This document shows, piece by piece, positions 63,546-64,000 of a DNA stretch of 64,000 nucleotides. A program made the position numbers and the translations under genes. Source of the stretch: Palsa-459 sp963841965 (GTDB lineage: Bacteria > Actinomycetota > Acidimicrobiia > Acidimicrobiales > RAAP-2); the NCBI GenBank assembly GCA_963841965.1, contig CAWJES010000013.1, positions 62,001 through 126,000 on the forward strand. Reading direction: 5' to 3'. Numbering within the stretch: the first letter of the stretch is position 1; every line of letters begins with the position of its first letter. A model generated the notes under the pieces. The model made no database searches, was not told the origin of the DNA, and was given only the letters and a program-made list of their open reading frames with translations.

Positions 63546-64000
63546 CTACGAGGCCGCGCCGCGGAGCCTGGCCACGAGCGCGAACCGACCGCACGGACGC
63601 GCGGCGCGGTCGCTGAAGAGGAGCGTCCCACCGTCGGTGGAGAACCCCGACCGCACGACGCGGCTCGCCGCAACGCCCGCCCGCACGAGCTGCGCGGCGT
63701 TCGCGGCGACGAGGTCGCAGGTGAACCGGCCGGTGCCGTCGGGTGCCACGGCGTCCCCGCACCCCGCCGCCGACATGGCCTCGGCCACCTCGGCGCCGAC
63801 CTGGTACGCGTCGGACGAGATGCACGGTCCGATCACGGCGATGAGCTGCTCGCGGTCCGCGCCGAGGTCGGACGCGGCCTGCACTGCGACCTCGGCGACG
63901 CGCGCGGCCGTCCCGCGCCATCCCGCGTGGGCGACGACGAGCACCTGGGCGCACGGGTCCACGAGCAGATCGGCGCGCAGTCCGCGACGAGCACGCAGAG
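63546..64000 (-). CDS. pgeF: Peptidoglycan editing factor PgeF / YfiH family (partial, one frameshift)
   Basis: The C-terminal 150 residues of a DUF152/laccase-domain protein. VVAHAGWRGTAARVAE with the conserved histidine and AVIGPCISSDAYQVGAEV identify it; upstream, CVLVADCAP carries the cysteine. Near 63972 one base is missing: ADCAPI is followed by the shifted frame giving LVDPCAQVLVV. In E. coli YfiH helps prevent L-Ser from replacing L-Ala in the UDP-MurNAc peptide. It is one base upstream of murL and so belongs to the same cell-wall operon. The N-terminus lies outside the window. Confidence 0.87.
   Translation of the reverse strand, partial: LRARRGLRADLLVDPCAQVLVVAHAGWRGTAARVAEVAVQAASDLGADREQLIAVIGPCISSDAYQVGAEVAEAMSAAGCGDAVAPDGTGRFTCDLVAANAAQLVRAGVAASRVVRSGFSTDGGTLLFSDRAARPCGRFALVARLRGAAS

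Overview
The window is high-GC, densely packed DNA from an actinobacterium (Actinomycetota). The signs are a WhiB-type Fe-S regulator, a type II glutamine synthetase beside a GlnR-like regulator, a paired ArsA/BagAB-type ATPase locus, a lysine/alanine-rich tail on TopA, and many GTG starts. I cannot fix the class; the gene mix would suit an uncultured soil lineage outside the well-known Streptomyces/Mycobacterium groups. Most operons join genes by 1-8 base ATGA, GTGA or TAATG overlaps, which was useful for choosing starts.

Layout. 1-6 kb: quinone oxidoreductase (cut by the window edge), aquaporin, SDR and small uncharacterised or membrane proteins. 5.5-12.1 kb: a YbaK-like deacylase and a complete branched-chain amino-acid ABC system, transcribed leftward as livK, (terminator), livH, livM, livG, livF. 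12.4-16.1 kb: 3-hydroxyacyl-CoA dehydrogenase, a YbhN-like membrane protein, a secreted lipase and a cold-shock protein. 16.2-18.1 kb: a three-gene split cytochrome b locus. 18.1-19.9 kb: acyl-CoA dehydrogenase with its TetR regulator. 20.1-25.0 kb: a two-component system feeding a MacB-like ABC transporter and a Gly-rich anchored protein. 25-34 kb: tRNA-Pro, CorC-like protein, tandem ArsA-type ATPases facing a WhiB gene, a disulfide-forming VKOR/DUF929 operon, NUDIX and metallo-beta-lactamase hydrolases, and Mrp. 34.4-37.2 kb: ErpA, an unusual fused Fe-S/molybdenum-hydroxylase-like protein and RidA. 37.2-42.4 kb: a nitrogen cluster (glnII, GSI, GlnR-like regulator) divergent from nadE. 43-48.7 kb: a primary-type sigma factor, HAD phosphatase, two TrkA proteins, an APC permease and an OB-fold protein. 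48.8-56.4 kb: proton pyrophosphatase, then topA-tmk-holB. 56.4-64 kb: tRNA-Thr with a repeat cluster behind it, DinB-like, DUF3089 and VOC proteins, a secreted phospholipase D-like protein, and a cell-wall cluster that I read as pgeF-murL-murD2.

The most interesting system is the last one. A MurD-like ligase with a TGTKGKST P-loop is coupled to a MurL-family protein and a PgeF/YfiH protein, which suggests that D-glutamate enters peptidoglycan by adding L-Glu and then epimerising it on the nucleotide precursor. Other points worth a second look are the split cytochrome b without a Rieske gene, the compact Fe-S/Mo-hydroxylase fusion, a DsbA-like paralogue that has lost its CPYC motif, and candidate operators in front of livK, the acyl-CoA dehydrogenase and glnII/nadE.

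Quality warning: many conserved genes are interrupted by single-base or two-base indels while the protein continues in another frame. They are clustered at 26.6-28.2, 33.4, 36.07, 38.0-39.8, 40.7-41.7, 43.47, 51.35-52.0 and 63.4-64.0 kb. I treat these as sequence errors, not pseudogenes, and give whole-gene spans.
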